Source of the DNA: Omphiscola glabra | Lineage: Eukaryota > Mollusca > Gastropoda > Lymnaeidae | DNA length: 64,000 nt | Assembly (NCBI GenBank): GCA_964017045.1 | Contig: OZ024806.1 | Span: forward strand, 2,238,502 to 2,302,501 | Direction of reading: 5' to 3' | Shown here: in pieces, positions 45,832 through 61,699 of the stretch | Numbering within the stretch: the first letter of the stretch is position 1 | Layout of the letters: each line of letters begins with the position of its first letter | Made by a program: the position numbers and the translations under genes | The notes under the pieces: generated by a model | Told to the model about the DNA's origin: nothing | The model's input: only the letters and a program-made list of their open reading frames with translations | Database searches by the model: none

Positions 45832-48800
45832 CAAAAACATCATTACAACCAGCACCACAACCAGCACCACCACCAGCACCACAACCAGCACCACAACCAG
45901 CACCACAACCACCACCACCAGAACCATCACCACCACAACCACCACTACAAAAACAACCACCACCACAACCAGCACCACAAACACCATCACCACAAACAGC
46001 ACCATAACCACCACCACAAACACCAGCACCACAAACAACACCACAAACAGCACCACAACCAGTACCACCACCACAAACATCACCACCACCACCACAACCA
46101 TCACCACAACCACCACCAAAACCAGCAAAACAACCAGCACCACAACCACCAGCACCACCACAACCAGCAACACAACCAACACCACAAACACCAGCACCAC
46201 AACCACCACCACAATCATCACCACCACAACCACCACCACAACCACCACCACAACCACCACCAGCACCACAACCAGCACCACAACCAACACCACAAGCATC
46301 ACCACAACCACCACCACAATCATCACCACCACAACCACCACCACCAGCACCACAACCAGCACCACAACCAGCACCTCAACCAACACCACAACCAGCACCA
46401 CAAACACCAGCACCACAAACAGCACCACATTCACCACCACAAACACCAGCACCACAACCACCACCACAACCAGCACCACAACCACTACCACAACTACCAC
46501 CACAACCACCACCCCAACCACCACCACAAACACCAGCACCACAACCAGCATCTTAACCAGCATCACAACCACCACCACAAACACCAGCACCATAACCAAC
46601 ACCACAAAAAGCACCACAACCACCATCACAAACACCAGCACCACAACCAGCACCATAAACACCAGCACCACAACCAGCACCACAAACAGAACAACAACCA
46701 GCACCACAACGAGCACCACAACAAGCACCACAACCAACACCATAAACACCAGCACCATAAACACCAGCACCACAACCAGCACCACAACCAACACCACAAC
46801 CAGCACCACAAACACCAGCACCACAAACAGCACCACATTCACCACCACAAACACCAGCACCACAACCACCACCACAATATCCAGCACCTCAAAAAGCACC
46901 ACAACCAGCACCACAACCACCACCCCAACCACCACCACAAACACCAGCACCACAAACAGCACAACAACCAGCACCATAAACAGCACCATAAACAGCACCA
47001 CAAACACCAGCACCATAACCAGCACCATAAACAGCACCACAACCAGCACCACAAACACCAGCACCACAAAAAGCACCACAATCATCACCACAAACACCAG
47101 CACCACAACCACCACCACAAGCAGCACCACATACACCAGCACCACAAACAGCACCACAACCACAACCACCACAACAAACACCAGCACAACAACCAGCACC
47201 ACAAACACCAGCACCACAAACATCACCACAACCACCACCACAACCACCACCACAAACACCAGCACCACAACCAGCACCACAACCAGCACCACAACCAGCA
47301 CCACAACAAGCACCACAACCAGCACAACAACCAGCACCACAATCAGCACCACAAACACCAGCAGCACAACCACCACCAAAAACACCAGCACCACAAACAT
47401 CACCACAACCAGCACCACAACCAGCACCACAACCACCACCACCAGAACCATCACCACCACAACCACCACCACAAAAACAACGACCACCACAACCAGCACC
47501 ACAAACACCATCACCACAACCACCACCACAAACACCAGCACCACAAACAACACCACAAACAGCACCACAACCAGTACCACCACCACAAACATCACCACCA
47601 CCACCACAACCAGCACCACAACCACCACCAAATCCAGCAAAACAACCAGCACCACAACCACCAGCACCACCACAACCAGCAACACAACCACCACCACAAA
47701 CACCAGCACCACAACAAGCACCACAACCAACACCACAACCATCACCACAACCACCACCACAATCATCACCACCACAACCACCACCACAACCACCACCAGC
47801 ACCACAACCAGCACCTCAACCAACACCACAACCAGCACCACAAACAACAGCACCACAAACAGCACCACATTCATCACCACAAACACCAGCACCACAACCA
47901 CCACCACAAAATCCAGCACCTCAAAAAGCACCACAACCAGCACCACAACCACTACCACAACTACCACCACAACCACCACCACAAACACCAGCACCACAAA
48001 CAGCACAACAACCAGCACTTTAACCAGCACCACAAACACCACCACAAACACCAGCACCATAACCAGCACCACAACCAGCACCACAACCAGCACCACAACC
48101 AGCACCACAAACACCAGCACCACAAAAAGCACCACAACCACCACCACAAACACCAGCACCACAACCAGCACCACAACCACCACCACAAGCAGCACCACAT
48201 ACACCAGCACCACAAACAGCACCACAACCAGCACCACAAACACCAGCACCACAACCAGCACCATAAACACCAGCACCACAACCAGCACCACAACCAGCAA
48301 CGCAACCAGCACCACAAACACCAGCACCACAAACCGCACCACAACCACCACCACAAACACCAGTACCACAACCAACACCACAACCAGCACCACAACCAGC
48401 ACCACAACCAGCACAACAACCAGCACCACAACCACCACCACAACCACCAGCACAACAAACAGCACCACAACCACAACCACCACAAAAAACATCAGCACCA
48501 CAACCAGCACCACAAACACCAACACCACAAACACCAGCACCACAAACACCAGCACCACAACCACCACCGCAACTAGCACCACAAACACCAGCACCACAAA
48601 CAGCTCCACAACCAGCACCACAAACACCAGCACCACAAACCGCACCACAACAACCACCACAAACACCAGTACCACAACCAGCACCACCACCAGCACCACA
48701 AACACTACCACAACCACCACCACAACCACCACCACAACCACCACCCCAACCAGCACCACAAACAGCACAACAACCAGCACCTTAACCAGCACCACAACAA

Positions 48801-49355
48801 CCACCACAAACATCAGTACCACAACCAGCACCACAAACACCAGCACCACAAAAAGCACCACAACCAGCACCACAACCACCACCACAAGCAGCACCACATA
48901 CACCAGCACCACAAACAGCACCACAACCAGCACCACAAACACCAGTACCACAACCAGCACCACAACCAGCACCACAACCAGCACCACAACCAGCACCACA
49001 ACCACCACCACAACCACCAGCACAACAAACAGCACCACAACCACAACCACCACAAAAAACACCAGCACCACAACCAGCACCACAAACACCAACACCACAA
49101 ACACCAGCACCACAAACACCAGCACCACAACCACCACCGCAACCAGCACCACAAACACCAGCACCACAAACAGCACCACAACCAGCACCACAAACACCAG
49201 CATCACAAACCGCACCACAACCACCACCACAAACACCATTACCACAACCAGCACCACAAACACCAGTACCACAACCAGCACCACAACCAGCACCACAACC
49301 AGCACCACAACCACCACCACCACCAACACCACAACCACCACCACAACAACCAGCA

Positions 49356-51367
49356 CCAAAAACATCATTACAACCAGCACCACAACCAGCACCACCACCA
49401 GCACCACAACCAGCACCACAACCAGCACCACAACCACCACCACCAGAACCATCACCACCACAACCACCACTACAAAAACAACCACCACCACAACCAGCAC
49501 CACAAACACCATCACCACAAACAGCACCATAACCACCACCACAAACACCAGCACCACAAACAACACCACAAACAGCACCACAACCAGTACCACCACCACA
49601 AACATCACCACCACCACCACAACCATCACCACAACCACCACCAAAACCAGCAAAACAACCAGCACCACAACCACCAGCACCACCACAACCAGCAACACAA
49701 CCAACACCACAAACACCAGCACCACAACCACCACCACAATCATCACCACCACAACCACCACCACAACCACCACCACAACCACCACCAGCACCACAACCAG
49801 CACCACAACCAACACCACAAGCATCACCACAACCACCACCACAATCATCACCACCACAACCACCACCACCAGCACCACAACCAGCACCACAACCAGCACC
49901 TCAACCAACACCACAACCAGCACCACAAACACCAGCACCACAAACAGCACCACATTCACCACCACAAACACCAGCACCACAACCACCACCACAACCAGCA
50001 CCACAACCACTACCACAACTACCACCACAACCACCACCCCAACCACCACCACAAACACCAGCACCACAACCAGCATCTTAACCAGCATCACAACCACCAC
50101 CACAAACACCAGCACCATAACCAACACCACAAAAAGCACCACAACCACCACCACAAACACCAGCAACACAACCAGCACCACAACCACAACCACAAGCAGC
50201 ACCACATACACCAGCACCACAAACAGCACTACAACCAGCACCACAAACACCAGCACCACAAACACCAGCACCATAAACACCAGCACCACAACCACCACCA
50301 CAACCATCACCACCACAACCACCATCACAACCACCACAAGCACCACAACCAGCACCACAACCAGCACCCCAAACAGCATCACTACCACAAGCACCACAAA
50401 CAGCACCACAACCACCACCACAACACCACAACAACCACCACAACCACAAACACAAACACCATACCACAAACAGCACCACAACCACCACCACAACCAGCAC
50501 CACAACCACCAGCGCCACAACCACCACCACAAACACCACCACAACCACCAGAACCACAAACAGCATCACAACCACCACCACAAACACCACCACAACAAAC
50601 ACCACAACAAACACCACCACAACCACCACCACAAACACAAACACCACAACCACCACAACAACCACCACCAAACCCATCACCACCACAACCACCACCACCA
50701 CAACCTGCACCACAACCAACACTACAACCACCACCACAACCAACACCACAAACATCACCACCACAACCAGCACCACAACCAGCACCACAACCAGCACCAA
50801 AACCAGCACCAAAACCAGCACCACAAACACCAGCACCACAAACACGAGCACCACAAACATTACCACAACCACCACCACAAACACCAGCACCACAAACAGC
50901 ACCACAACCACCACCACAACCACCACCACAAACACCAGCACCACAACCACCACCACAAAATCCAGCATCACAAAAAGCACCACAACCAGCACTACAACCA
51001 CTACCACAACCACCACAACCACCACAACCACATCCCCAACTACCATCACAAACACCAGCACCACAAACAGCACCACAACCAGCACCTTAACCAGCACCAC
51101 AACCACCACAACCACCACCACAACCAGCACCACAAACATCATTACCACAAACAGCACCAGAACCACATACCACAAACACCAGCACCACAACCAGCACCAT
51201 AAACACCAGCACCACAAACAGTCCCACAACCACCACCACAAACACCAGCACCACAAACACCAGCACCACAAACAGCACCACAACCACCACCACAAACACC
51301 AGTACCACAACCAGCACCACAACCACCACCACCACCAACACCACAACCACCACCACAACAACCAGCA
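49356..51367. repeat. Subunit H (2,012 bp), in G2
   Basis: CCAAAAACATCATTAC at 49,356 and 51,368. It is 36 bp longer than its G1 counterpart, equal to a few whole units; extra units are visible near 51,000-51,020 and 51,250. Confidence 0.82.
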
Positions 51368-51368
51368 C
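50362..51368. repeat. C core, copy 6 (1,007 bp), in G2
   Basis: Same landmark order as copy 5 at an offset of 5,513 bp. It is 24 bp longer, consistent with gains of short whole units visible around 51,000-51,020 and 51,250-51,265. Confidence 0.82.
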
Positions 51369-52624
51369 CAAAAACATCATTACAACCAGCACCACAACCA
51401 GCACCACCACCAGCACCACAACCAGCACCACAACCAGCACCACAACCACCACCACCAGAACCATCACCACCACAACCACCACTACAAAAACAACCACCAC
51501 CACAACCAGCACCACAAACACCATCACCACAAACAGCACCATAACCACCACCACAAACACCAGCACCACAAACAACACCACAAACAGCACCACAACCAGT
51601 ACCACCACCACAAACATCACCACCACCACCACAACCATCACCACAACCACCACCAAAACCAGCAAAACAACCAGCACCACAACCACCAGCACCACCACAA
51701 CCAGCAACACAACCAACACCACAAACACCAGCACCACAACCAACACCACAATCATCACCACCACAACCACCACCACAACCACCACCACAACCACCACCAG
51801 CACCACAACCAGCACCACAACCAACACCACAAGCATCACCACAACCACCACCACAATCATCACCACCACAACCACCACCACCAGCACCACAACCAGCACC
51901 ACAACCAGCACCTCAACCAACACCACAACCAGCACCACAAACACCAGCACCACAAACAGCACCACATTCACCACCACAAACACCAGCACCACAACCACCA
52001 CCACAACCAGCACCACAACCACTACCACAACTACCACCACAACCACCACCCCAACCACCACCACAAACACCAGCACCACAACCAGCATCTTAACCAGCAT
52101 CACAACCACCACCACAAACACCAGCACCATAACCAACACCACAAAAAGCACCACAACCACCATCACAAACACCAGCACCACAACCAGCACCATAAACACC
52201 AGCACCACAACCAGCACCACAAACAGAACAACAACCAGCACCACAACGAGCACCACAACAAGCACCACAACCAACACCACAAACACCAGCACCATAAACA
52301 CCAGCACCACAACCAGCACCACAACCAGCACCACAACCAACACCTCAACCAACACCACAACCAGCACCACAAACACCAGCACCACAAACAGCACCACATT
52401 CACCACCACAAACACCAGCACCACAACCACCACCACAATATCCAGCACCTCAAAAAGCACCACAACCAGCACCACAACCACCACCCCAACCACCACCACA
52501 AACACCAGCACCACAAACAGCACAACAACCAGCACCATAAACAGCACCATAAACAGCACCACAAACACCAGCACCATAACCAGCACCATAAACAGCACCA
52601 CAACCAGCACCACAAACACCAGCA

Positions 52625-54190
52625 CCACAAAAATAACCACAATCATCACCACAAACACCAGCACCACAACCACCACCACAAGCAGCACCACATACACCAG
52701 CACCACAAACAGCACCACAACCACAACCACCACAACAAACACCAGCACCACAACCAGCATCACAAACACCAGCACCACAAACACCAGCACCACAACCACC
52801 ACCGCAACCAGCACCACAAACACCAGCACCACAAACAGCACCACAACCACCACTACAAACACCACCACCACAAACACCAGCACCACAATCAGCACCACAA
52901 ACACCAACACCACAAACACCAGCACCACAACCACCACCGCAACCAGCACCACAAACACCAGCACCATAACCCCCAGCACCACAACCACAACCACCACCAC
53001 AAACACCAGCACAACAACCAGCACCACAAACACCAGCACCACAAACCGCACCACAACCACCACCACAAACACCAGTACCACAACCAGCACCACCACCAGC
53101 ACCACAAACACTACCACAACCACCACCACAACCACCACCCCAACCACCACCACAAACACCAGCACCACAAACAGCACCACAACCACCACCACAAACACCA
53201 GTACCACAACCAGCACCACAACCAGCACCACAAACACCAGCACTACAAAAAGCACCACAACCAGCACCACAACCACCACCACAAGCAGCACCACATACAC
53301 CAGCACCACAAACACCAGCAGCACAAACACCAGCACCACAAACACCAGCACCACAACCACCACCGCAACCAGCACCACAAACACCAGCACCACAAACAGC
53401 ACCACAACCACCACCACAAACACCAGCACCACAATCAGCACCATAAACACCAGCACCACAACCAGCACCACAAACAGAACAACAACCAGCACCATAAACA
53501 CCAGCACCACAACCAGCACCACAAACAGAACAACAACCAGCACCATAAACACGAGCACCACAACAAGCACCACAACCAGCACCACAACCAGCACCACAAC
53601 CAGCACCACAACCACCACCACAACCAACACAACAACCACCACCACAACCACCAGCACCACAACCAGCACCACAACCCCCACAACCAGCACCACAATCACC
53701 AGCACCACAACCACCACCACAACCACCAGGACCACAACCACCACCACAAAATCCAGCACCACAAAAAGCACCACAACCAGCACCACAACCACTACCACAA
53801 CCACCACAACCACCACAAACACAACCACAACCACCACCACAAACACCAGCACCACAAACAGCACCACAACCAGCACCTTAACCAGCACCACAAGCACCAC
53901 CACAACCAGCACCACAAACACCACCACAAACACAAGCACCACAACCAGCACCATAAATACCAGCACCACAACCAACACCACAACCAGCAACACAAACACC
54001 AGCACCACAAACACAAACAACACAACCATCACCACCACAACGACCACCACCACAACCAGCACCACAACCAACACCACAACCACCACCACAACCACCACCA
54101 CAACCATCACCACCACAACCACCATCACAACCACCACAAGCACCACAACCAGCACCACAACCAGCACCTCAACCAGCAACACAACCAGCA
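52625..54190. repeat. HOR A, rearranged copy A4
   Basis: An A unit beginning with an altered marker (CCACAAAAATAACCACAATC at 52,625). Relative to A0-A3 it has lost 87 bp between about 53,107 and 53,243, made up of one 12-mer, a 24-bp piece with the CCTTAACC site, and one member of the 51-bp doublet. It has gained a 51-bp tandem duplication at about 53,446-53,547. The end differs (CACCATAACC in place of CACCACAACAAACAGC), and it joins an E-type segment. Confidence 0.85.
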
Positions 54191-57100
54191 CCATAACCAG
54201 CACCACAACCAGCACCACAACCAGCTCCTAAACCAGCACCACAACCAGCACCACAACCAGCACCACAAACACAAGCAACACAACCACCACAACAAACAGC
54301 ACCACAACCAGCACCACAACCAGCACCACAACCCCTACCACAACCACCACCTCCACCACCACAACCAACACCACAACCACCACCACAACCACCAGAACCA
54401 CAAACAGCACCACAACCACCACCACAAACACCACCACAACCACCACCACAAACACCACCACAAACACCACCACAAACACAAACACCACAACCACCACCAC
54501 AACCAGCACCACAAACACCATCACCACAAACAGCACCACAACCACCACCACAAACACCAGCACCACAAAAAACACCACAAACAGCACCACAACCAGTACC
54601 ACCACCACAAACATCATCACCACCACCACAACCAGCACCACAACCACCACCAAAACAAGCAAAACAACCACCACCACAAACACCAGGACAACAAACAGCA
54701 CCACAACCAGCACAACAAACAGCACCACAACCTGCACAACAAACAGCACCAAAACCACCACCACAACCACCACCACAAACACCAGCACCACAACCAGCAC
54801 CACAACCAGCACCACAACCAGCACCACAACCAGCACCACAACCAGCACAACAATCAGCACCACAACCAGCACCACAATTAGCAACACAAACACCAGCACC
54901 ACAAACACCACCACAACCACAACCACAACCACAAACACAAACAACACAACCACCACCACAACCACCACAACCAACACCACAACCATCACCACCACAACGA
55001 CCACCACCACAACCAGCACCACAACCAACACCACAACCACCACCACAACCACCACCACAACCATCACCACCATAACCACCATCACAACCACCACAAGCAC
55101 CACAAACAGCACCACAACCAGCACCGCAACCAGCAACACAACCAGCACAATAACCAGCACCACAACCAGCACCACAACCAGCTCCACAACCAGCACCACA
55201 ACCAGCACCACAACCAGCACCACAACCAGCACCACAAATACAAGCACCACAACCACCACAACAAACAGCACCACAACCAGCACCACAACCAGCACCACAA
55301 CCACCACCACAACCACCACCTCCACCACCACAACCACCACCAAAACCACCAGAACCACAAACAGCACCACAACCACCACCACAAACACCACCACAACCAC
55401 CACCACAAACACCACCACAACCACCACCACAAACACAAACACCACAACCACCACCACAACCAGCACCACAACCAGCACCACAAACACCATCACCACAAAC
55501 AGCACCACAACCACCACCACAAACAACAGCACCACAAAAAACACCACAAACAGCACCACAACCAGTACCACCACCACAAACATCATCACCACCACCACAA
55601 CCAGCACCACAACCACCACCAAAACAAGCAAAACAACCACCACCACAAACACCAGGACAACAAACAGCACCACAACCAGCACAACAAAGAGCACCACAAC
55701 CTGCACAACAAACAGCACCAAAACCACCACCACAACCACCACCAAAAACACCAGCACCACAAACATCACCACAACCAGCACCACAACCAGCACCACAACC
55801 ACCACCACCAGAACCATCACCACCACAACCACCACCACAAAAACAACCACCACCACAACCAGCACCACAAACACCATCACCACAAAAAGCACCACAACCA
55901 CCACCACAAACACCAGCACCACAAACAACACCACAAACAGCACCACAACCAGTACCACCACCACAAACATCACCACCACCACCACAACCAGCACCACAAC
56001 CACCACCAAAACCAGCAAAACAACCAGCACCACAACCACCAGCACCACAACCACCAGCACCACCACAACCAGCAACACAACCACCACCACAAACACCAGC
56101 ACCACAACAAGCACCACAACCAACACCACAACCACCACCACAATCATCACCACCACAACCACCACCACAACCACAACCAGCACCACAACCAGCACCACAA
56201 CCAGCACCTCAACCAACACCACAACCAGCACCACAAACACCAGCACCACAAACAGCACCACATTCACCACCACAAACATCAGCACCACAACCACCACCAC
56301 AAAATCCAGCACATCAAAAAGCACCACAACCAGCACCACAACCACTACCACAACTACCACCACAACCACCACCCCAACCACCACCACAAACACCAGCACC
56401 ACAAACAGCACAACAACCAGCACCTTAACCAGCACTACAACCACCACCACAAACACCAGCACCATAACCATCACCATAAACAGCACCAAAACCAGCACCA
56501 CAACCAGCACCACAAACACCAGCACCACAAAACGCACCACAACCACCACCACAAACACCAGCACCACAACCAGCACCACAACCAGCACCACAACCAGCAC
56601 CACAACCAGTACCACAACCAGCACCACAACCACCACCACAACCACCAGCACAACCACCAGCACAACAAACAGCACCACAACCACAACCACCACAAAAAAC
56701 ACCAGCACCACAACCAGCACCACAAACACCAACACCACAAACACCAGCACCACAAACACCAGCACCACAACCACCACCGCAACCAGCACCACAAACACCA
56801 GCACCACAAACAGCACCACAACCAGCACCACAAACACCAGCATCACAAACCGCACCACAACCACCACCACAAACACCAGTACCACAACCAGCACCACAAA
56901 CACCAGCACCACAAACAGCACCACAACCACCATCACAAACACCAGCACCACAACCAGCACCATAAACACCAGCACCACAACCAGCACCACAAACAGAACA
57001 ACAACCAGCACCACAACTAGCACCACAACAAGCACCACAACCAACACCACAAACACCAGCACCATAAACACCAGCACCACAACCAGCACCACAAACACCA

Positions 57101-57614
57101 GCACCACAACCAGCACCACAACCAGCACCACAACCAACACCACAACCACCACAACAACCACCACAACAACCAGCACCACAAACACCAGCACCACAACCAG
57201 CACCACAACCAGCACCACAACCAGCACCACAACCACCACCACAAACACCAGCACCCCAAACAGCATCACAACCACAAGCACCACAACCAGCACCACAACC
57301 ACCACCACAAACACCAGCACCCCAAACAGCATCACAACCACAAGCACCACAAAAAGCACCACAACCACCACCACAACCACCACAAACACAAACACAAACA
57401 CCAGCACCACAAACAGCAACACAACCACCACCACAACCAGCACCACAACCACCAGCGCCACAACCACCACCACAAACACCAGCAAAACAAACAGCACCAC
57501 AACCAGCACCACAACCAGCACCAGCACCACCACCACAAACAGCACCACAAACATTAGCACAACAAACAGCATCACAACCACCAGCACCACAAACAGCACC
57601 ACAACCACCACCAC
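54191..57614. repeat. Block E, copy 3 (more diverged)
   Basis: An E-type variant string running up to the phase-shift marker at 57,615. It differs from copies 1 and 2 by several 12-bp gains. It contains the only in-frame stop I found in the + strand Thr/Ser frame, AGCTCCTAAACCAGC at about 54,222, made by two substitutions in an ordinary unit. Confidence 0.8.
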
Positions 57615-59168
57615 AACACCACAACAACCACCACAAACACAAACACAAGCACCATAAACAGCACCACAACCAGCACCATAAACAGCACCACAACCAGCAC
57701 CATAACCCCCAGCACCACAACCACAACCACCACCACAAACACCAGCACAACAAACAGCACCACAGCCAGCACAACAAACAGCAACAAAACCAGCACCACA
57801 AACACCAGCACCACAAACATCACCACAACCACCACCACAACCACCACCACAAACACCACCACCACAAACACCAGCACCACAACCAGCACCACAACCAGCA
57901 CCACAACAAGCACCACAACCAGCACAACAACCAGCACCACAATCAGCACCACAAACACCAGCAGCACAACCACCACCAAAAACACCAGCACCACAAACAT
58001 CACCACAACCAGCACCACAACCAGCACCACAACCACCACCACCAGAACCATCACCACCACAACCACCACCACAAAAACAACGACCACCACAACCAGCACC
58101 ACAAACACCATCACCACAACCACCACCACAAACACCAGCACCACAAACAACACCACAAACAGCACCACAACCAGTACCACCACCACAAACATCACCACCA
58201 CCACCACAACCAGCACCACAACAACCACCAAATCCAGCAAAACAACCAGCACCACAACCACCAGCACCACCACAACCAGCAACACAACCACCACCACAAA
58301 CACCAGCACCACAACAAGCACCACAACCAACACCACAACCATCACCACAACCACCACCACAATCATCACCACCACAACCACCACCACAACCACCACCAGC
58401 ACCACAACCAGCACCTCAACCAACACCACAACCAGCACCACAAACAACAGCACCACAAACAGCACCACATTCATCACCACAAACACCAGCACCACAACCA
58501 CCACCACAAAATCCAGCACCTCAAAAAGCACCACAACCACTACCACAACTACCACCACAACCACCACCACAAACACCAGCACCACAAACAGCACAACAAC
58601 CAGCACTTTAACCAGCACCACAACCACCACCACAAACACCAGCACCATAACCAGCACCATAAACAGCACCACAACCAGCACCACAACCAGCACCACAACC
58701 AGCACCACAAACACCAGCACCACAAAAAGCACCACAACCACCACCACAAACACCAGCACCACAACCAGCACCACAACCACCACCACAAGCAGCACCACAT
58801 ACACCAGCACCACAAACAGCACCACAACCAGCACCACAAACACCAGCACCACAACCAGCACCATAAACACCAGCACCACAACCAGCACCACAACCAGCAA
58901 CGCAACCAGCACCACAAACACCAGCACCACAAACCGCACCACAACCACCACCACAAACACCAGTACCACAACCAACACCACAACCAGCACCACAACCAGC
59001 ACCACAACCAGCACAACAACCAGCACCACAACCACCACCACAACCACCAGCACAACAAACAGCACCACAACCACAACCACCACAAAAAACATCAGCACCA
59101 CAACCAGCACCACAAACACCAACACCACAAACACCAGCACCACAAACACCAGCACCACAACCACCACC

Positions 59169-60698
59169 GCAACTAGCACCACAAACACCAGCACCACAAA
59201 CAGCTCCACAACCAGCACCACAAACACCAGCACCACAAACCGCACCACAACAACCACCACAAACACCAGTACCACAACCAGCACCACCACCAGCACCACA
59301 AACACTACCACAACCACCACCACAACCACCACCACAACCACCACCCCAACCAGCACCACAAACAGCACAACAACCAGCACCTTAACCAGCACCACAACAA
59401 CCACCACAAACATCAGTACCACAACCAGCACCACAAACACCAGCACCACAAAAAGCACCACAACCAGCACCACAACCACCACCACAAGCAGCACCACATA
59501 CACCAGCACCACAAACAGCACCACAACCAGCACCACAAACACCAGTACCACAACCAGCACCACAACCAGCACCACAACCAGCACCACAACCACCACCACA
59601 ACCACCACCACAACAAACAGCACCACAAGCACAACCACAACCAGCACCACAACCACCACCACAACCACCAGCACAACAAACAGCACCACAACCACAACCA
59701 CCACAAAAAACACCAGCACCACAACCAGCACCACAAACACCAACACCACAAACACCAGCACCACAAACACCAGCACCAAAACCACCACCACAACCACCAC
59801 CACAAACACCAGCACCACAACCAGCACCACAACCAGCACCACAACCAGCACCACAACCAGCACAACAATCAGCACCACAACCAGCACCACAACCAGCAAC
59901 ACAAACACCAGCACCACAAACACCACCACAACCACCACCACAACCACCACCACAAACACAAACAACACAACCACCACCACAACCACCACAACCAACACCA
60001 CAACCATCACCACCACAACGACCACCACCACAACCAGCACCACAACCAACACCACAACCACCACCACAACCACCACCACAACCACCACCACAACCATCAC
60101 CACCATAACCACCATCACAACCACCACAAGCACCACAAACAGCACCACAACCAGCACCGCAACCAGCACCACAACCAGCACAACAACCAGCACCACAACC
60201 ACCAGCACAACAAACAGCACTACAACCAGCACCACAAACACCAGCACCACAAAAAGCACCACAAACACCAACACCACAAACACCAGCACCACAACCAGCA
60301 CCACAACCACCACCACAAGCAGCACCACATACACCAGCACCACAAACAGCACCACAACCAGCACCACAAACACCAGCACCACAACCAGCACCATAAACAC
60401 CAGCACCACAACCAGCACCACAACCAGCAACGCAACCAGCACCACAAACACCAGCACCACAAACCGCACCACAACCACCACCACAAACACCAGTACCACA
60501 ACCAACACCACAACCAGCACCACAACCAGCACCACAACCAGCACAACAACCAGCACCACAACCACCACCACAACCACCAGCACAACAAACAGCACCACAA
60601 CCACAACCACCACAAAAAACATCAGCACCACAACCAGCACCACAAACACCAACACCACAAACACCAGCACCACAAACACCAGCACCACAACCACCACC
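59169..60698. repeat. 1,530-bp tandem repeat period near the right end
   Basis: CGCAACTAGC occurs at 59,169 and 60,699, exactly 1,530 bp apart, with flanking strings matching for about 0.5 kb to the left and 0.4 kb to the right. This is a tandem duplication inside an F-type stretch that is single in the B and G units. The two units meet near 60,230. Confidence 0.8.
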
Positions 60699-61690
60699 GC
60701 AACTAGCACCACAAACACCAGCACCACAAACAGCTCCACAACCAGCACCACAAACACCAGCACCACAAACCGCACCACAACAACCACCACAAACACCAGT
60801 ACCACAACCAGCACCACCACCAGCACCACAAACACTACCACAACCACCACCACAACCACCACCACAACCACCACCCCAACCAGCACCACAAACAGCACAA
60901 CAACCAGCACCTTAACCAGCACCACAACAACCACCACAAACATCAGTACCACAACCAGCACCACAAACACCAGCACCACAAAAAGCACCACAACCAGCAC
61001 CACAACCACCACCACAAGCAGCATAACATACACCAGCACCACAAACAGCACCACAACCAGCACCACAAACACCAGTACCACAACCAGCACCACAACCAGC
61101 ACCACAACCAGCACCACAACCACCACCACAACCACCAGCACAACAAACAGCACCACAACCACAACCACCACAAAAAACACCAGCACCACAACCAGCACCA
61201 CAAACACCAACACCACAAACACCAGCACCACAAACACCAGCACCACAACCACCACCGCAACCAGCACCACAACCACCAGCACCACAAACAGCACCACAAC
61301 CAGCACCACAAACACCAGCATCACAAACCGCACCACAACCACCACCACAAACACCATTACCACAACCAGCACCACAAACACCAGCACCACAAACAGCACC
61401 ACAACCACCATCACAAACACCAGCACCACAACCAGCACCATAAACACCAGCACCACAACCAGCACCACAACCAGCACCACAAACAGAACAACAACCAAGA
61501 CCACAACGAGCACCACAACCAGCACCACAACCAGCACCACAAACAACACCACAACCAGCACCACAACCACCACCACAACCACCACCACAACCACAACCAC
61601 AACCACAACCCCAACCACCACCACAACGACCACCACCACAACCAGCACCACAACCAACACCACAACCACCACCACAACCACCACCACAAC
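60631..61690. repeat. About 1.06-kb segment repeated at the window edge, left copy
   Basis: Matches 62,941-64,000 at an offset of 2,310 bp, rising to 2,322 bp after one added 12-mer near 63,185. Shared landmarks are CGCAACTAGC, ACACTACC, CCTTAACC, CATTACCACAACC and CAACCAAGACCACAACGAGC. It contains a private AGCATAACATAC near 61,020, where relatives have AGCACCACATAC. Confidence 0.8.
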
Positions 61691-61699
61691 CATCACCAC

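Larger units (their letters stand above)
41869..47357. repeat. Composite HOR G, unit 1 (5,489 bp)
   Basis: Defined by the marker CCAGCAGCACAACCACC at 41,869 and 47,358. The order is F-like sequence, two passes through a 1,976-bp subunit (H) including one C core, then the first about 130 bp of an A unit (about 47,041-47,170), which breaks off into F again. That A fragment with a sharp switch looks like a recombination junction. Confidence 0.85.
47358..52624. repeat. Composite HOR G, unit 2
   Basis: Repeats unit 1 with offsets of 5,489 bp in its left part, rising to 5,513 and 5,522 bp further right as small unit gains accumulate. Where unit 1 breaks off into F after an A fragment, unit 2 continues into the A4 copy at 52,625. 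Confidence 0.85.
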
